DNA of 64,000 nucleotides. It comes from SAR324 cluster bacterium. Its GTDB lineage: Bacteria > SAR324 > XYD2-FULL-50-16. This document shows, one piece after another, positions 8,301-18,771 of the stretch. The position numbers and the translations under genes were made by a program. A model generated the notes under the pieces. The model was given only the letters and a program-made list of their open reading frames with translations, searched no databases and was not told the origin of the DNA. The stretch's first letter is position 1. Every line of letters starts with the position of its first letter. Location: NCBI GenBank assembly GCA_028282885.1, contig JANQGX010000012.1:310001-374000 (forward strand), given 5' to 3'.

Positions 8301-8558
8301 ATGAAAAGCGATGAACTGATAGAAAAGATAAGCCGGTTGTCCAGCGAGTTTTCAGTAAAATGGGAAAATGTTCTCGAACCGGAAAGCCAACCTCAAGAAT
8401 CGGATCTGTTGCGCCTTATTATAATTGCTTCCAGGCTCAATGAGAATTTAGTCCTCCTTTTAAAAGAAAAAGACGAAGTAATCAGATATTTGAATTTGGA
8501 ATACGACAAACTGAAAGAAGAGAATCTGTTACTGCAACAACAGGTTTTAAAATCTTAG
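8301..8558 (+). CDS. Small coiled-coil protein (85 aa)
   Basis: An 85-aa acidic, helical protein. The C-terminal half has heptad-like Leu/Ile spacing (LNENLVLLLKEKDEVIRYL, then EYDKLKEENLLLQQQVL), indicating a coiled coil that may dimerise. No catalytic motif or known family is apparent. It lies 182 bp upstream of the chemoreceptor gene in the same direction and downstream of the promoter at 8112. That suggests a possible adaptor or cytoplasmic partner for chemotaxis signalling, but this rests on position alone. The ribosome site is weak. Confidence 0.55.
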   Translation: MKSDELIEKISRLSSEFSVKWENVLEPESQPQESDLLRLIIIASRLNENLVLLLKEKDEVIRYLNLEYDKLKEENLLLQQQVLKS

Positions 8559-8739
8559 AAGAAGGGATGATGGGCTTATGCTGTTGTACAACAAAGGCGT
8601 CCAAAGAAGCCTGTTGATACCGGGACTTCTTTAGATTTTTTTGAATTTCTTGTTTCTTTTAAGGGACTGGATTTGTTCTGTTATTAAGCAATAGAGGGAT
8701 GAAGTCTGTTTATAATAATTTCAAGCATGAAGAGACGAT

Positions 8740-10923
8740 ATGATTAAGAATTGGAAAATTGCAAAGAAACTGACGATTGGATTTGGTTCTTTGCTGGGGT
8801 TGGTGGTTGTTGTAGGTCTGCTGGCCTTCCTCGGTTTGAACAACGCGGCAGTAGGTTTCACCGAGTACAGAGAGATGGCCAGGGATACAAACCTGGCTGG
8901 CCGGTTGCAGGCCAACATGTTGATGGTTCGGATGAATGTCAAGGATTTCATTATCACCGGAAGTGACACCGACCTTCAGCAATACAACGATTATCTTAAA
9001 AAAATGAAAGGATTTCTGGAGGAATCGCAGGTTGAAATTCAGAATCCCGAAAGAGCCAGGAAAATAGACCTTGTCGATGAAAAGGTAAAGGAGTATGAAG
9101 CGGCATTTGAAAAGTTAATCGTCATGAAGCGGCAGCGGAATGAGTATGTTCATGAAAAATTGAATGTCATCGGACCGGAGATGGAGAGAAGTCTGACCAA
9201 AATAATGGTATCGGCCAATGAGGATAATGACATTCAAGCGGCTTATCTTGCCGGAATGGCATTGCGAAATTTGTTGTTGGGGCGGTTGTATGTCATCAAG
9301 TTTCTCGATACCAACGCGCAGGAAGACGTCGATCGGGTAATTAAGGAGTTTTCCGAATTCAAAATGCAGCTAACAACTCTGGATAAGGATCTGCAGAATC
9401 CCGAGCGGAGAACATTGCTTAATAAAATTATAGAGTTGGAAGGAACTTATCTGCCGACATTCAAGACGTTGGTGGATTTGATTTTTGAGCGCAATGAACT
9501 GATAACCGGTACTTTGGACCAGATTGGCCCCATCGTGGCAAAGAATGTTGAAGATGTGAAACTGGACATCAAATCCGTTCAGGATACGTTGGGGCCTCGT
9601 CTGGTCTCATCCAACAGAAACAGCATCGTTGTAATTGTTATCATTGTCATCATCGCAATTGTGATTGGCATCTTCCTGGCGCTGTATCTTACCAGGAGCA
9701 TTACAAAACCCCTAGCCAAGGGAGTTGAGTTTGCCAAAATGGTGGAAAGCGGGGATTTGACCAGTGATGTCGATATTGACCAGAAGGATGAAGTCGGATT
9801 ATTGGTCGACGCCATGAGAAGTATGGTGGCAAATCTTAAAAAGATGGTTGATTTAGCCGAGCAGATTGCTGACGGGAACCTGACAATCCTGGTTGAAGCC
9901 CGTTCGGAAAAGGATGCCTTGGCGCATGCTCTTCAGGCCATGGTGAGTAACTTATCCAAAACTGCGGCAGAAATAAAATCGGCATCAAGTCAGGTAGCGA
10001 GCGGCTCCGAACAATTGGCATCCGCATCTCAATCCATGTCACAGGGAGCAACTGAACAAGCCAGCGCATTGGAAGAGATCTCCAGCTCAATGAGTGAGAT
10101 CGAATCGCAAACCAGACAAAACGCGGACAATGCAAAACAGGCCAATCAGTTTGTGGCCGAGGTTCGTTCATCAGCAGACAAGGGCACCCAACAGATGGCC
10201 GAGATGGTTACAGCGATAAACGAGATTAATGAATCGAGTCAGAATATCTCTAAAATCATTAAAGTTATTGACGAAATAGCCTTTCAAACCAATTTACTGG
10301 CATTGAATGCCGCAGTGGAGGCAGCTCGCGCCGGTAAGTATGGGAAGGGATTTGCCGTAGTGGCCGAAGAGGTTCGAAATTTGGCTGCTCGCAGCGCAAC
10401 GGCTGCAAAAGAGACTTCCACTCTTATTGAAGGAGCGGTTAACAAATCCGAGGCGGGAACGGAAATATCTCAAAGAACAGAAGCGGTATTAGGAGAGATA
10501 GTTTCATCAGTTGTCAAAGTCAGCGATCTGGTTGGCGAGATATCGGCCGCATCCATCGAGCAGGCGGAAGGTGTCTCTCAAGTATCCGAAGGATTGGAGC
10601 AGATCGATAAGGTTACCCAGCAAAATTCGGCACATGCCGAAGAGACAGCTTCGTCATCAGAGGAACTGTCCAGCCAGGCTACCTTGCTGATACAGTCTGT
10701 TGATGCTTTCAGGACTTCAGACAGCCAAAACGTTCAGTTTACTCGGCAGGCTGGATCCTCAACACATCAACCTTTACTGCAAGACTTAAATGTCCGTTCC
10801 GACCGTGCTACAGAGCATCATGAAGATAATGATATCAACGCACCAGCGGAAGAGTTCAGTTCAAAACCGGCAAATCGCAGGACCATTACTCTTGATGACT
10901 CGGATTTTGGCAAATACAGCTAG
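8740..10923 (+). CDS. Methyl-accepting chemotaxis protein with HBM sensor domain
   Basis: A 727-aa chemoreceptor. Transmembrane helix 1 is at ~8-31 and helix 2 at ~294-318 ([17 protein letters not shown]). Between them is a ~260-residue all-helical periplasmic region with two similar halves ('[16 protein letters not shown]' and '[18 protein letters not shown]'), as in the helical bimodular (HBM) domain that binds organic acids. A HAMP domain ([21 protein letters not shown]) follows, then a second HAMP-like segment to ~425, and a full signalling domain whose hairpin tip contains [14 protein letters not shown]. The C-terminal ~55 residues form a tail without a CheR-binding pentapeptide that I can see. 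It signals to CheA/CheW, which are not in this window. The ligand is likely a small carboxylate (family knowledge). Confidence 0.92.
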   Translation: MIKNWKIAKKLTIGFGSLLGLVVVVGLLAFLGLNNAAVGFTEYREMARDTNLAGRLQANMLMVRMNVKDFIITGSDTDLQQYNDYLKKMKGFLEESQVEIQNPERARKIDLVDEKVKEYEAAFEKLIVMKRQRNEYVHEKLNVIGPEMERSLTKIMVSANEDNDIQAAYLAGMALRNLLLGRLYVIKFLDTNAQEDVDRVIKEFSEFKMQLTTLDKDLQNPERRTLLNKIIELEGTYLPTFKTLVDLIFERNELITGTLDQIGPIVAKNVEDVKLDIKSVQDTLGPRLVSSNRNSIVVIVIIVIIAIVIGIFLALYLTRSITKPLAKGVEFAKMVESGDLTSDVDIDQKDEVGLLVDAMRSMVANLKKMVDLAEQIADGNLTILVEARSEKDALAHALQAMVSNLSKTAAEIKSASSQVASGSEQLASASQSMSQGATEQASALEEISSSMSEIESQTRQNADNAKQANQFVAEVRSSADKGTQQMAEMVTAINEINESSQNISKIIKVIDEIAFQTNLLALNAAVEAARAGKYGKGFAVVAEEVRNLAARSATAAKETSTLIEGAVNKSEAGTEISQRTEAVLGEIVSSVVKVSDLVGEISAASIEQAEGVSQVSEGLEQIDKVTQQNSAHAEETASSSEELSSQATLLIQSVDAFRTSDSQNVQFTRQAGSSTHQPLLQDLNVRSDRATEHHEDNDINAPAEEFSSKPANRRTITLDDSDFGKYS

Positions 10924-11073
10924 AAGGTCATGAGGATCAAAGCCCGGGATCAAAGCGTGCATGAGGGTTACAGCTCGCATTTAAGAGGGAGTCGAGTTAT
11001 CATGGATTAAGACCAAGGGCAACTCAAGACCGGACAGCGGGTGCCATAGATTGAAAACCGATCGTTTAAAAGG

Positions 11074-12279
11074 TCAGCCATACCCATCCTTTACTTCTTT
11101 CAGAACCGCAACGGAATGAGAAAAATTGCCATGAATATCATTTTCCGAAATAGCAGAAAGAAGCACAGGGAGCTTTTCACCGTTCTTTTTTATGAATTGG
11201 TATGAAATATCGATAACAAATCCGGTGTCGTAGAATTTGGGTAAAATGACATTTTCAGCGTTTTCCTTGGATTGATGGGTCATAAAATCCACAGATTTTC
11301 GACCCAAAACCTCTGTTTTGTCATAACCCATGATGTACAGCCAATGTTCATTGACATAGATGATGAATCCATCTCTATCGACAGAATGCACCATTGCAGG
11401 GGTTTGGTTGAGCAGGAAGCGATAGCTTTCTCTTTGAAGGAAATATTGAATCTCGATTGCCCTTTGCTCGGTAATATCTTCTATTGCAACCAAGACATAA
11501 TCAGACTTTCTAACGGTTAGAATTGAGGTCGATACCAAAAAGGCTGATTCTATCGGGCAACCGTTTTTACTAATGGGCAGAATCACTTCAACCTTTTCGT
11601 ACCAGCTTCCGGTTTCATAAGTTTCCCGGATCGTTCTTCTTAAACGGCATTCCCCGCAGTTGGTGCTATAGCCGCATCCTTCGGGGTGATCCAGGTGGTA
11701 TAAGCAATTCAGCGCTTCACCACTTCTTTTGCCAACCAGGTTTTCGGTTGTGGTGCCCGAGAAATTCGCCACAAAGGCATTGGCTTTATAAATCTGTCTG
11801 TTTTTATCAAGAAGTAATAAAAGGACAGGTGTGTGTTCATAAATAAACGAAAGCTCAATCTCATTTTGGATTGACCTTTCTTTCTCGGCGCAGAGTTTTT
11901 GATTGGCTTCGAACAGTTCAAACGCCATGTTGATCGCTTCAAGCAGGACAAACTCTCCCGAGCTTTTCAATACATATCCGTATCGGGTTATTCCTTTGAC
12001 TCTTTCAACAATCTGTCTTTCGCTGTGGCTGGTCAGAAAAACAATTGGGATTTCCCGGTGAGATAAAATGGTGATTGCCGCTTCAGTCCCATCAATTCCC
12101 GAACCCAGGTCGATATCCATGAGAACGAGGTCTAACCCGAAGTCATTTTCCACCGCCTCAACAGCTTCTTCCCCACTCGCGACGGTTGTTACGTCAAATC
12201 CGTTTTTTTCAAGATCCAGAGCAGTGTTCATCGCTATCAGGACTTCATCTTCAACCAATAACAGCCTTTTTTTTGTCAT
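11074..12279 (-). CDS. Response regulator with two PAS domains (REC-PAS-PAS)
   Basis: A 401-aa cytoplasmic protein. An N-terminal receiver (1-120) has the acidic pocket E10-D11, phosphoacceptor D55 (VLMDIDLG) and the Lys in 'YVLKSSGEF'. The first PAS domain (~140-270) contains a cysteine cluster: 'LNCLYHLDHPEGCGYSTNC' followed by GEC, giving C-x9-C-x5-C-x2-C. This recurs in PAS domains of anaerobe sensors and may bind a metal, or sense redox state. The second PAS domain (~280-395) ends the protein. There is no histidine kinase or output domain, so it probably passes signals by protein contact. It is convergent with the chemoreceptor and stands alone on the minus strand. Confidence 0.85.
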   Translation of the reverse strand: MTKKRLLLVEDEVLIAMNTALDLEKNGFDVTTVASGEEAVEAVENDFGLDLVLMDIDLGSGIDGTEAAITILSHREIPIVFLTSHSERQIVERVKGITRYGYVLKSSGEFVLLEAINMAFELFEANQKLCAEKERSIQNEIELSFIYEHTPVLLLLLDKNRQIYKANAFVANFSGTTTENLVGKRSGEALNCLYHLDHPEGCGYSTNCGECRLRRTIRETYETGSWYEKVEVILPISKNGCPIESAFLVSTSILTVRKSDYVLVAIEDITEQRAIEIQYFLQRESYRFLLNQTPAMVHSVDRDGFIIYVNEHWLYIMGYDKTEVLGRKSVDFMTHQSKENAENVILPKFYDTGFVIDISYQFIKKNGEKLPVLLSAISENDIHGNFSHSVAVLKEVKDGYG

Positions 12280-12833
12280 AGCGCCTCAATGCAATTCCCC
12301 CTGCAGGACATCAGCGGTGGGCAAAGTTCAGGTGTTGCCGGGGATGTTAGAAGACAAGAACTCCTATTCAGTGCCCCGCCTGACTCTGCAACTGGTTCAC
12401 CCAGGTCTCAACAGTATTCAGCTTTTGCGGTGTGATTTCATTTAACCATGTGGTTTTCCTGGCGCCCCGGTTGATGAAGCAGCGCAACCACAAATTGATA
12501 AAACCTTAAAAAGTCAAGCTTGTAGCCAGCAAATGGTTTTTAATCGTTTATGAATTCAATATGATCGAATCAATTTATTACTCTTTCTAAGTATGAATAC
12601 GTATTCCATCGCCAAATGCCTCTGGTCAGCCATTGCATCCTTGGATTTTTTGAAAGCAGTCCTTGCTTAGTCTATATCTCCTCCAGGTAAGTCACTAAAC
12701 GTTTTCATATCATTCATTTAGGGAAGGATTTTTTTTAAGTATTTTAGCGTTTCGTAAAATGTATTGCAAATCAATTATATAGTTTTTGCTTCCGATTGTA
12801 TTGTTTGTACAATTGATCCGGGAGGGATTACGA
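12280..12833. other. Intergenic region upstream of IS630-like gene
   Basis: An AT-rich spacer of ~550 bp between divergent genes. A TTGTACAA palindrome lies about 25 bp before the transposase-like start. I see no RNA gene, and no clear terminal inverted repeat of an insertion sequence. Confidence 0.35.
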
Positions 12834-13961
12834 ATGACAAAAAGACAGAGACTTGATCTAAATGAACATGAAATTGAAAAGTTGAATAGCATCAGCAAAA
12901 GTCGTGCTTTACCTGAGTCAAAAGTCAAAAGAGCTAAAATCATATTGCTATACGGCAGTGGTGTCAGGATATCTCACATAGCTGAAAAGCTGAATACCAA
13001 CCGACCTCTGGTAGAAAGAGTTATCGATAAAGCCCTGATACTTGATCCGCTTGCCGCACTTGAGGATCTTCCCAGAGAGGGTCGTCCCAGAAAAATAAAC
13101 GACGAAGCTATTCGGTGGATACTTTCAATAACCAAGCGAAATCCGCGGGATTTTGGATATTCAAAAAAATCCTGGACTTACGAATTGTTGGCAAGCCATC
13201 TTCGGAAAAACTGTTTTGACCATGGTCACGACTGTTTAATCAGGCTTGGAAAAGGAAGATTGCACACAATTTTGACAAAATTTGATCTAAAACTGTCGAA
13301 AAATGAACATAATTTAGAGAACAATGATCACACGTTCAATCAGGAACTGACAAGAGTTCTGTGCACTCATAAAAGTATTGAAATTAAAAACGAATCGACA
13401 GTGATTGTTGAACGACGGTCATCCTTTGCCTCAAGTCCAAAAAAACCTCATGCATCTTCATCAGAGGATCGTTCGGCAAAATCCGAGCAAAATAAAAAAC
13501 CGGAAGACTCGACGATTGCGGACGTCAAACAAAGCAACCAACAATCGGTTGCCCTGATAGCCGGGATTGATTTGCACACGGGACGGGTTCTCCCCATGGT
13601 AAAAGATAGTTATCATTCCGATGAGTTTGTAGAATTCCTGGAGTTGTTGGACTGTCAATATCCTAAGCCCTTGAAAATCCAGCTCGTTCTTGACAAAAAC
13701 CCGACATATATCTCCAGAGAGCTTATCCGTTACCTAAAAACAAGACATGGCAGGTTTATCATTAACTTTGCACCAAAGCAGGGCGCCTGGCTGAATCTGA
13801 TCGAGCTGTTTTTCGGAAGGGTTTTGCAGTCTCTGGTGAAAACAATGCGGTTTCAGACGAGGGAAGAGTTTATTGCAGAAGTCATCAACGGAATTGAAGA
13901 GTTGAATCGGGAGTCGTTTGTTTCACGTTGGAAGCACAGGATTGAGGATATTATGGTCTGA
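12834..13961 (+). CDS. IS630-family transposase-like protein, probably inactive or domesticated
   Basis: A 375-aa protein; the start is set at ATG 12834 by a GGGAGGG ribosome site, although the frame opens at 12786. The N-terminal helix-turn-helix region (RAKIILLYGSGVRISHIAEKL) and the 'LPREGRPRK' linker are typical of IS630/Tc1 relatives. In the C-terminal DDE half, the last motif 'WLNLIELFFGRVLQ' keeps the catalytic Glu. The second motif, normally LDNxxxH, reads 'LVLDKNPTY', and where 'DE' of the first motif is expected there is a Ser/Lys-rich insert (~200-245, SSFASSPKKPHASSSED) with no obvious Asp. Two of three catalytic positions thus look altered. No flanking inverted repeats or TA duplication were recognised. 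It is a fossil or a co-opted DNA-binding protein. Confidence 0.75.
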   Translation: MTKRQRLDLNEHEIEKLNSISKSRALPESKVKRAKIILLYGSGVRISHIAEKLNTNRPLVERVIDKALILDPLAALEDLPREGRPRKINDEAIRWILSITKRNPRDFGYSKKSWTYELLASHLRKNCFDHGHDCLIRLGKGRLHTILTKFDLKLSKNEHNLENNDHTFNQELTRVLCTHKSIEIKNESTVIVERRSSFASSPKKPHASSSEDRSAKSEQNKKPEDSTIADVKQSNQQSVALIAGIDLHTGRVLPMVKDSYHSDEFVEFLELLDCQYPKPLKIQLVLDKNPTYISRELIRYLKTRHGRFIINFAPKQGAWLNLIELFFGRVLQSLVKTMRFQTREEFIAEVINGIEELNRESFVSRWKHRIEDIMV

Positions 13962-14728
13962 GGTGCGAGTTAGCGCTACTACAGAGAGGTGTGTTTTTCG
14001 ATTCCTAAGTCTGTTTCTCATCGATGGGGAAAACATTCGGCAGGCGGTTGTTCAGGCGGTGAACAAGTTAAAAATCCACAGATGGCAATCGTTGATTCCT
14101 ATAATTCTCAACTGTGTTGTTCAGACGATGTCTTCAATGCCTGGATTACACCTTTTGTACAAGCAGCTTTCCGGTAGTTGTAACCCGTTCCTTGCCCTGA
14201 TTAAAGCAATCCGGACCGAAGATAGCTGAAACTCACCCCCAACTCTGAGGTCTTCTCTTTTGCTCAATTCCCGCCTTTGGTAGACTCTCGCTTGATATCC
14301 ATAAGTTCAAATCGGACAAGTTTCCTCGATTTTTTTGACGGTACAGCGTTGGTTACAATGTGGTTACGTCAGGAAAGCAGATCCAACAGATTTAAACTCC
14401 GGATGAACCGGTTGGCAATCATCGTAAGCTCAGTTTAAACAATAAATTGCATAATCCATTTGTAAAAGCTTATGAACCAGATAGTTTGATATTACCAACT
14501 CAATAATTGCATATCACGACAGATCGACATATAATACAATGCAGACTGCCCTTCGCCATTCCTGTTTACGAAGTATGCCAGAAAACAGCTTTAACTCAAA
14601 AGGAAAGCTAACGCTTATTGTTTCAATATACTTTCACTGCTCAAATCGGAAATTCCGGTATTCTCACACAATGGTACTGATTCATTGAAAAGCTTCACAA
14701 ACAGACAACTTCGCATTTTCATCGATTT
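13962..14728. other. Intergenic region downstream of IS630-like gene
   Basis: About 770 bp with no supported gene. A 103-codon frame (13918-14229) overlaps the transposase end in another frame and has unlikely composition. The region may include eroded remains of the insertion element. Confidence 0.35.
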
Positions 14729-17700
14729 ATGGAAAAAGAACGAATCTTACTTATTGATAATGATCCTGTATCAGGATTGGAGACAAAGAAAGAGTTATTG
14801 AGTTTTGGGTACGAAGAGATTTTAATTGCAGCAACCGTTGGAGAAGCAGTTGACATCGCATCGGGAATCCAACTCGATATTGCGTTAGTGGCAGTTGCTT
14901 CAATCGACAAATCGAAACTACCGAATAGCGTAAAAATCATTAAAGAACAGTTTGATATCCCGATCATTTACATAACATCCCAAACCGACGATGAAGATCT
15001 CAAACTGATGATAAAGCAGCAACCAAACGGAATCCTGAATAGACCGATCGATAATAAAGTATTGAGAACAACGATGTTAATGTCACAGTCCTCGGTCAAT
15101 AGAGATTCTGCACCAACATTGCCGGAAAACAACACGGAAGAAAGTGATCAGCATTACAAGGAGTTGGTGGAAACTGTGAACAGTATCATCATGAAATTTG
15201 ATCCCCGGGGTGATATTTTGTTCATTAATAATTATGGTCAGGAGTTTTTTGGATTTGAAGAGGATGAGTTAGTTGGGAGAAACATAGTTGGTAGCATTCT
15301 TCCTGAAGTTGAATCTACCGGAAGAGATCTGTTGGCAATGATTAAGGCAATCCTTAAATCGCCAAATAATCGACTTTCAAACGAAAATGAGAATATCTGC
15401 AAAGACGGAAGACGTGTCTGGATCTCCTGGACCAACAGCGGGATTTTCGACGAACAGGGAAATCTCACCGAGCTGTTGTGCACCGGTCATGACATTACAG
15501 AGCGTAAGAAACTTGAAAAGGAGATTGAAAAACACTCGGCATTAGCTTTGGCAAATCAGAAAAGATTTCAAGCTATCTTCGACAATACTTATGACGGCAT
15601 TGCGGTCGTTAACGCTGAGACAGCGGAAATCATGATGTCAAATCAGGCATTTTGCTGTATTTTTGACTATTCCCAAGAAGAGCTTCATGGTCTCTCTATG
15701 TTGGAACTACACCACAAAGAGGATCAAGATGCGGCAGCTAATCTGTTTTTCAAACATGCCAGAGGGGAGATTTCTTTTACTGAGAGCTTTCCCGGTAGAC
15801 GGAAAAACGGGAGTCGGATCTACGTTGAAATCAATACGAGCCTTCTCAAGCTTGATTCCCAAGACCTTGTCATCGGCATTTTTCGTGATATTACTGAAGC
15901 AAAACTCCAGGAAAAAGGATTCAGCCTTGCACAGGAGTTTTCCAAAACAGGCCAGTGGAAGTTTGACCATATCAAAGGTCAGGTAGAATGGTCCGAAGGG
16001 GTGTACAATATCCTGGAATCAAAGCCGGAGCATACACAACCCTCTTACCAGGTCTACCTGGATTCAATTCATCCGGAAGATCGAAATCGTATCCACGCAG
16101 CATTTCAATATTCACTTGATGCAAAAATACCATATGAAACCTACGCAAAGCTATTGATGAGTGACGGAAGAGTCAAATATATCAAAGAATCCTGTTACAC
16201 GGAGTTTGACGCCCAGGGAAATGCTCTGCACTCAATTGGTATTATTGTCGACATTACCGAGCTTAAATCATACCAGGAGTCAATTGAATGGCAGTTGAAG
16301 GTCAACAGGATCCTTACGGAGTGCATGGAGTACAATATCGAAAAAGAGCGATCGTTACATGAGATGTCTTCAAAAATGATGGACAAATCGCTTGAGCTGA
16401 CCCAGAGCAAACATGGCTTTGTGGCGTCGGTTGCCAAAGAGACCGGTGCGATGGTCGGTCATACCATCACCAATCCTATCCCGGGCTCAACCCAATGTGA
16501 GCTGAATGAGGAGCATCGACATGCTGTTTTTTATCCACAGGAAAACGGCCGGTTTGTTGAGTTGTTTGGACAAAGCGCCAACACAGGCAAACCGTTTTTA
16601 ACCAATTCTGTTGTAACTCATCCTGAGCACAGAGGTCTTCCAAAAGGGCATATTCCGATTAAAAATTTTCTGAGCGTTCCGGTTATTGTTGACGGTCGCG
16701 TCTCCTGTGTCATTGCAGTGGCTAACAGCAGAACCCCTTATACCAACCAGGAGTCGGGAGCTTTGGAACAACTTGCAGAAATGTTTGCTCTCTCCATTCA
16801 AACCATTGAAGCCAGAGAAGCCTCACAAAAAAGCAAGACCCGGTTTAAAGGCCTGGTTGAAAGCTCGGCAGACTGGATTTGGGAAACAAACAAAACGGGG
16901 AAATTCACTTATAGCAGCCCTCGTGTTAACGATATTCTTGGCCTGAAGCCGGAAGAGATAATAGGAAGGCATCTATCAGAACTGCTGCCCTATAAAGCTG
17001 ATGACCGGATCGAATCCATTTATGATTTACTCACTTCCTCTGAAGCTCTGGTGGAAAACATTAATCACTCCAAAAATCATCAAAACGGAGATTTGGTCTA
17101 TTTAGAGACAAACGCAACGCCAGTGTTTGGCAGCCATAAAGAACTGATCGGATATCGCGGCGTCAGTCGCGATGTTACGAAACGGAAACAGGTCGAGCTT
17201 GAACTCAACTCTCAGCAAATCATGCTGCAGTCTATTCTGGACTCTATTCAGGAAGCAGCTTTCCTGATCACACCGGAGGGAGAAGTTCTTTTCGCCAATC
17301 AGACCCTGACAAAAAGAATGAATCACGAAGACAAGCAGATCGTTGGCACGAACATACTTGATCAATTATCCCCGGATTTGGCGAAATCTCGCAAAGCGGT
17401 AGGAGACAGTGTGCTAAAGACAGGAAAAAGGCAAACGTTCGAAGACAGTTCGGATGGGAGGTTCTTTGAAAATATGGTTTATCCTTTTTTTGATTCAAAA
17501 ACGGATAAAAAAGGACTGGCTATTTTAAGTATTGATATTACTGAACGAAGAATCAAAGATCAGGAACTGCGAATGCTCAGAAGGGGGATTGAACAGGCGC
17601 CTGTTTCAATTGTGATAACCGATGAAAAAGGAGATATCGAATATGTTAATCCTTACTTTTGTAACATGACCGGGTACTCTGAAACTGAAGCTGTTGGTGA

Positions 17701-18619
17701 GAATCCCAGGATTCTGAAATCAGGTCTTCATGAACCTGTATTTTACGAACGTTTATGGGAGACTATTTCTGGTGGTAAGACATGGACTGATGAAATGTGC
17801 AGCAAGAATAAAAATGGAGATTTTTATTGGGAGCAAGTGTCAATTTCTCCGGTAACCAATAGAGTTGGGGAAATAACCCACTATATTGGCGTAAAAGAGG
17901 ACATCACCTTAAAAAAGCACATGGAACAGGTGAAAGAAGACATGGATCGAATTTTACGGCATGACCTTAGAACCCCGTTAAATGCCATGCTGGGATATCC
18001 GCAATTGCTCCTTAAATCAGACAACTTAACTGAAAAACAGAAGAGATATGTGAAAAACATCAAAAAATCCGGAAAATCCATGTTGGACATGATAGATCTT
18101 TACCTGAATTTGGTGAAAATTGAGTCAGGGCAATATGTCATTAACCCGGAAACCTATTGTATATTGGAAACGATAAACGGAATTTTTGATGACCTCCAAC
18201 CCCTGGTAACCCAAAAAGAGATCCAACTAAGCCTTTCATCACATCAAATTGACAATGTCCGGGATGAATCTATTTGGTGTACGGGAGAACAGCAGTTGAC
18301 GCAGTCAGCTTTATCAAACCTCATTGGGAATGCCATTGAGGCTTCTCCAGCTAACAAAACCGTGAAGGTCTACATTGAGCCACGAGACACGGACGTCATC
18401 ATTCGGATTGAAAACAGGGGTGCAGTTCCGAAAGACATGAGAGAACGATTCTTCCAGAAATACGCAACCAGCGGAAAAAGCAAAGGAACCGGATTGGGAA
18501 CCTATAGCGCAAAACTCCTGATAGACGTGCAAAGTGGTGGCATTAATGTGGAAACCTTCGATGAAGACGATGTGACATGTATCACAGTTCAATTACCTTT
18601 GGATCGCAAACAAAACTGA
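14729..18619 (+). CDS. Large multi-sensor histidine kinase (pseudoreceiver, six PAS, GAF, HisKA, HATPase)
   Basis: A 1296-aa soluble kinase with no membrane segment. Residues 1-125 have receiver-like repeats (LLIDNDPVSGLETKKEL) but the acceptor position reads 'LDIALVAVAS' instead of L-x-x-D, and the usual K-P near 108 is R-P, so it is a pseudoreceiver. PAS domains follow at roughly 140-262, 268-395 and 400-515, then a GAF_2-like domain at ~530-690, then PAS at ~700-815, 820-930 and 940-1065. The kinase core has phosphoacceptor His1078 (LRHDLRTPLNAMLGY), N-box 'LIGNAIEASPAN' and G-box 'GTGLGTYSAKLLI'. The core closely resembles that of the kinase at 30122, so the two are probably paralogs. It is convergent with the sigma-54 activator at 18772, a possible but unproven partner. 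It would phosphorylate a separate receiver. Confidence 0.88.
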   Translation: MEKERILLIDNDPVSGLETKKELLSFGYEEILIAATVGEAVDIASGIQLDIALVAVASIDKSKLPNSVKIIKEQFDIPIIYITSQTDDEDLKLMIKQQPNGILNRPIDNKVLRTTMLMSQSSVNRDSAPTLPENNTEESDQHYKELVETVNSIIMKFDPRGDILFINNYGQEFFGFEEDELVGRNIVGSILPEVESTGRDLLAMIKAILKSPNNRLSNENENICKDGRRVWISWTNSGIFDEQGNLTELLCTGHDITERKKLEKEIEKHSALALANQKRFQAIFDNTYDGIAVVNAETAEIMMSNQAFCCIFDYSQEELHGLSMLELHHKEDQDAAANLFFKHARGEISFTESFPGRRKNGSRIYVEINTSLLKLDSQDLVIGIFRDITEAKLQEKGFSLAQEFSKTGQWKFDHIKGQVEWSEGVYNILESKPEHTQPSYQVYLDSIHPEDRNRIHAAFQYSLDAKIPYETYAKLLMSDGRVKYIKESCYTEFDAQGNALHSIGIIVDITELKSYQESIEWQLKVNRILTECMEYNIEKERSLHEMSSKMMDKSLELTQSKHGFVASVAKETGAMVGHTITNPIPGSTQCELNEEHRHAVFYPQENGRFVELFGQSANTGKPFLTNSVVTHPEHRGLPKGHIPIKNFLSVPVIVDGRVSCVIAVANSRTPYTNQESGALEQLAEMFALSIQTIEAREASQKSKTRFKGLVESSADWIWETNKTGKFTYSSPRVNDILGLKPEEIIGRHLSELLPYKADDRIESIYDLLTSSEALVENINHSKNHQNGDLVYLETNATPVFGSHKELIGYRGVSRDVTKRKQVELELNSQQIMLQSILDSIQEAAFLITPEGEVLFANQTLTKRMNHEDKQIVGTNILDQLSPDLAKSRKAVGDSVLKTGKRQTFEDSSDGRFFENMVYPFFDSKTDKKGLAILSIDITERRIKDQELRMLRRGIEQAPVSIVITDEKGDIEYVNPYFCNMTGYSETEAVGENPRILKSGLHEPVFYERLWETISGGKTWTDEMCSKNKNGDFYWEQVSISPVTNRVGEITHYIGVKEDITLKKHMEQVKEDMDRILRHDLRTPLNAMLGYPQLLLKSDNLTEKQKRYVKNIKKSGKSMLDMIDLYLNLVKIESGQYVINPETYCILETINGIFDDLQPLVTQKEIQLSLSSHQIDNVRDESIWCTGEQQLTQSALSNLIGNAIEASPANKTVKVYIEPRDTDVIIRIENRGAVPKDMRERFFQKYATSGKSKGTGLGTYSAKLLIDVQSGGINVETFDEDDVTCITVQLPLDRKQN

Positions 18620-18771
18620 ACTTCCCATTTGGTGTTATCAAAACTCTTGTGCCGGATGGCTGTGCAGCGTCAGGCCGCAATTCAGTCAACTTATTTGCAA
18701 GCTGGTGTGATCTTCTGACTTTTATTAGAAATTCGACAACGCTGTTTTCAACACATATCATTCATATCCTT

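Noticed and set aside
12786-13961. A complete mobile insertion sequence
   Set aside because: I could not find terminal inverted repeats or a TA duplication, and catalytic residues are altered, so only the gene is annotated.
13918-14229. 103-codon ORF after the IS630-like gene
   Set aside because: Overlaps the transposase end in another frame, no ribosome site, no motif.
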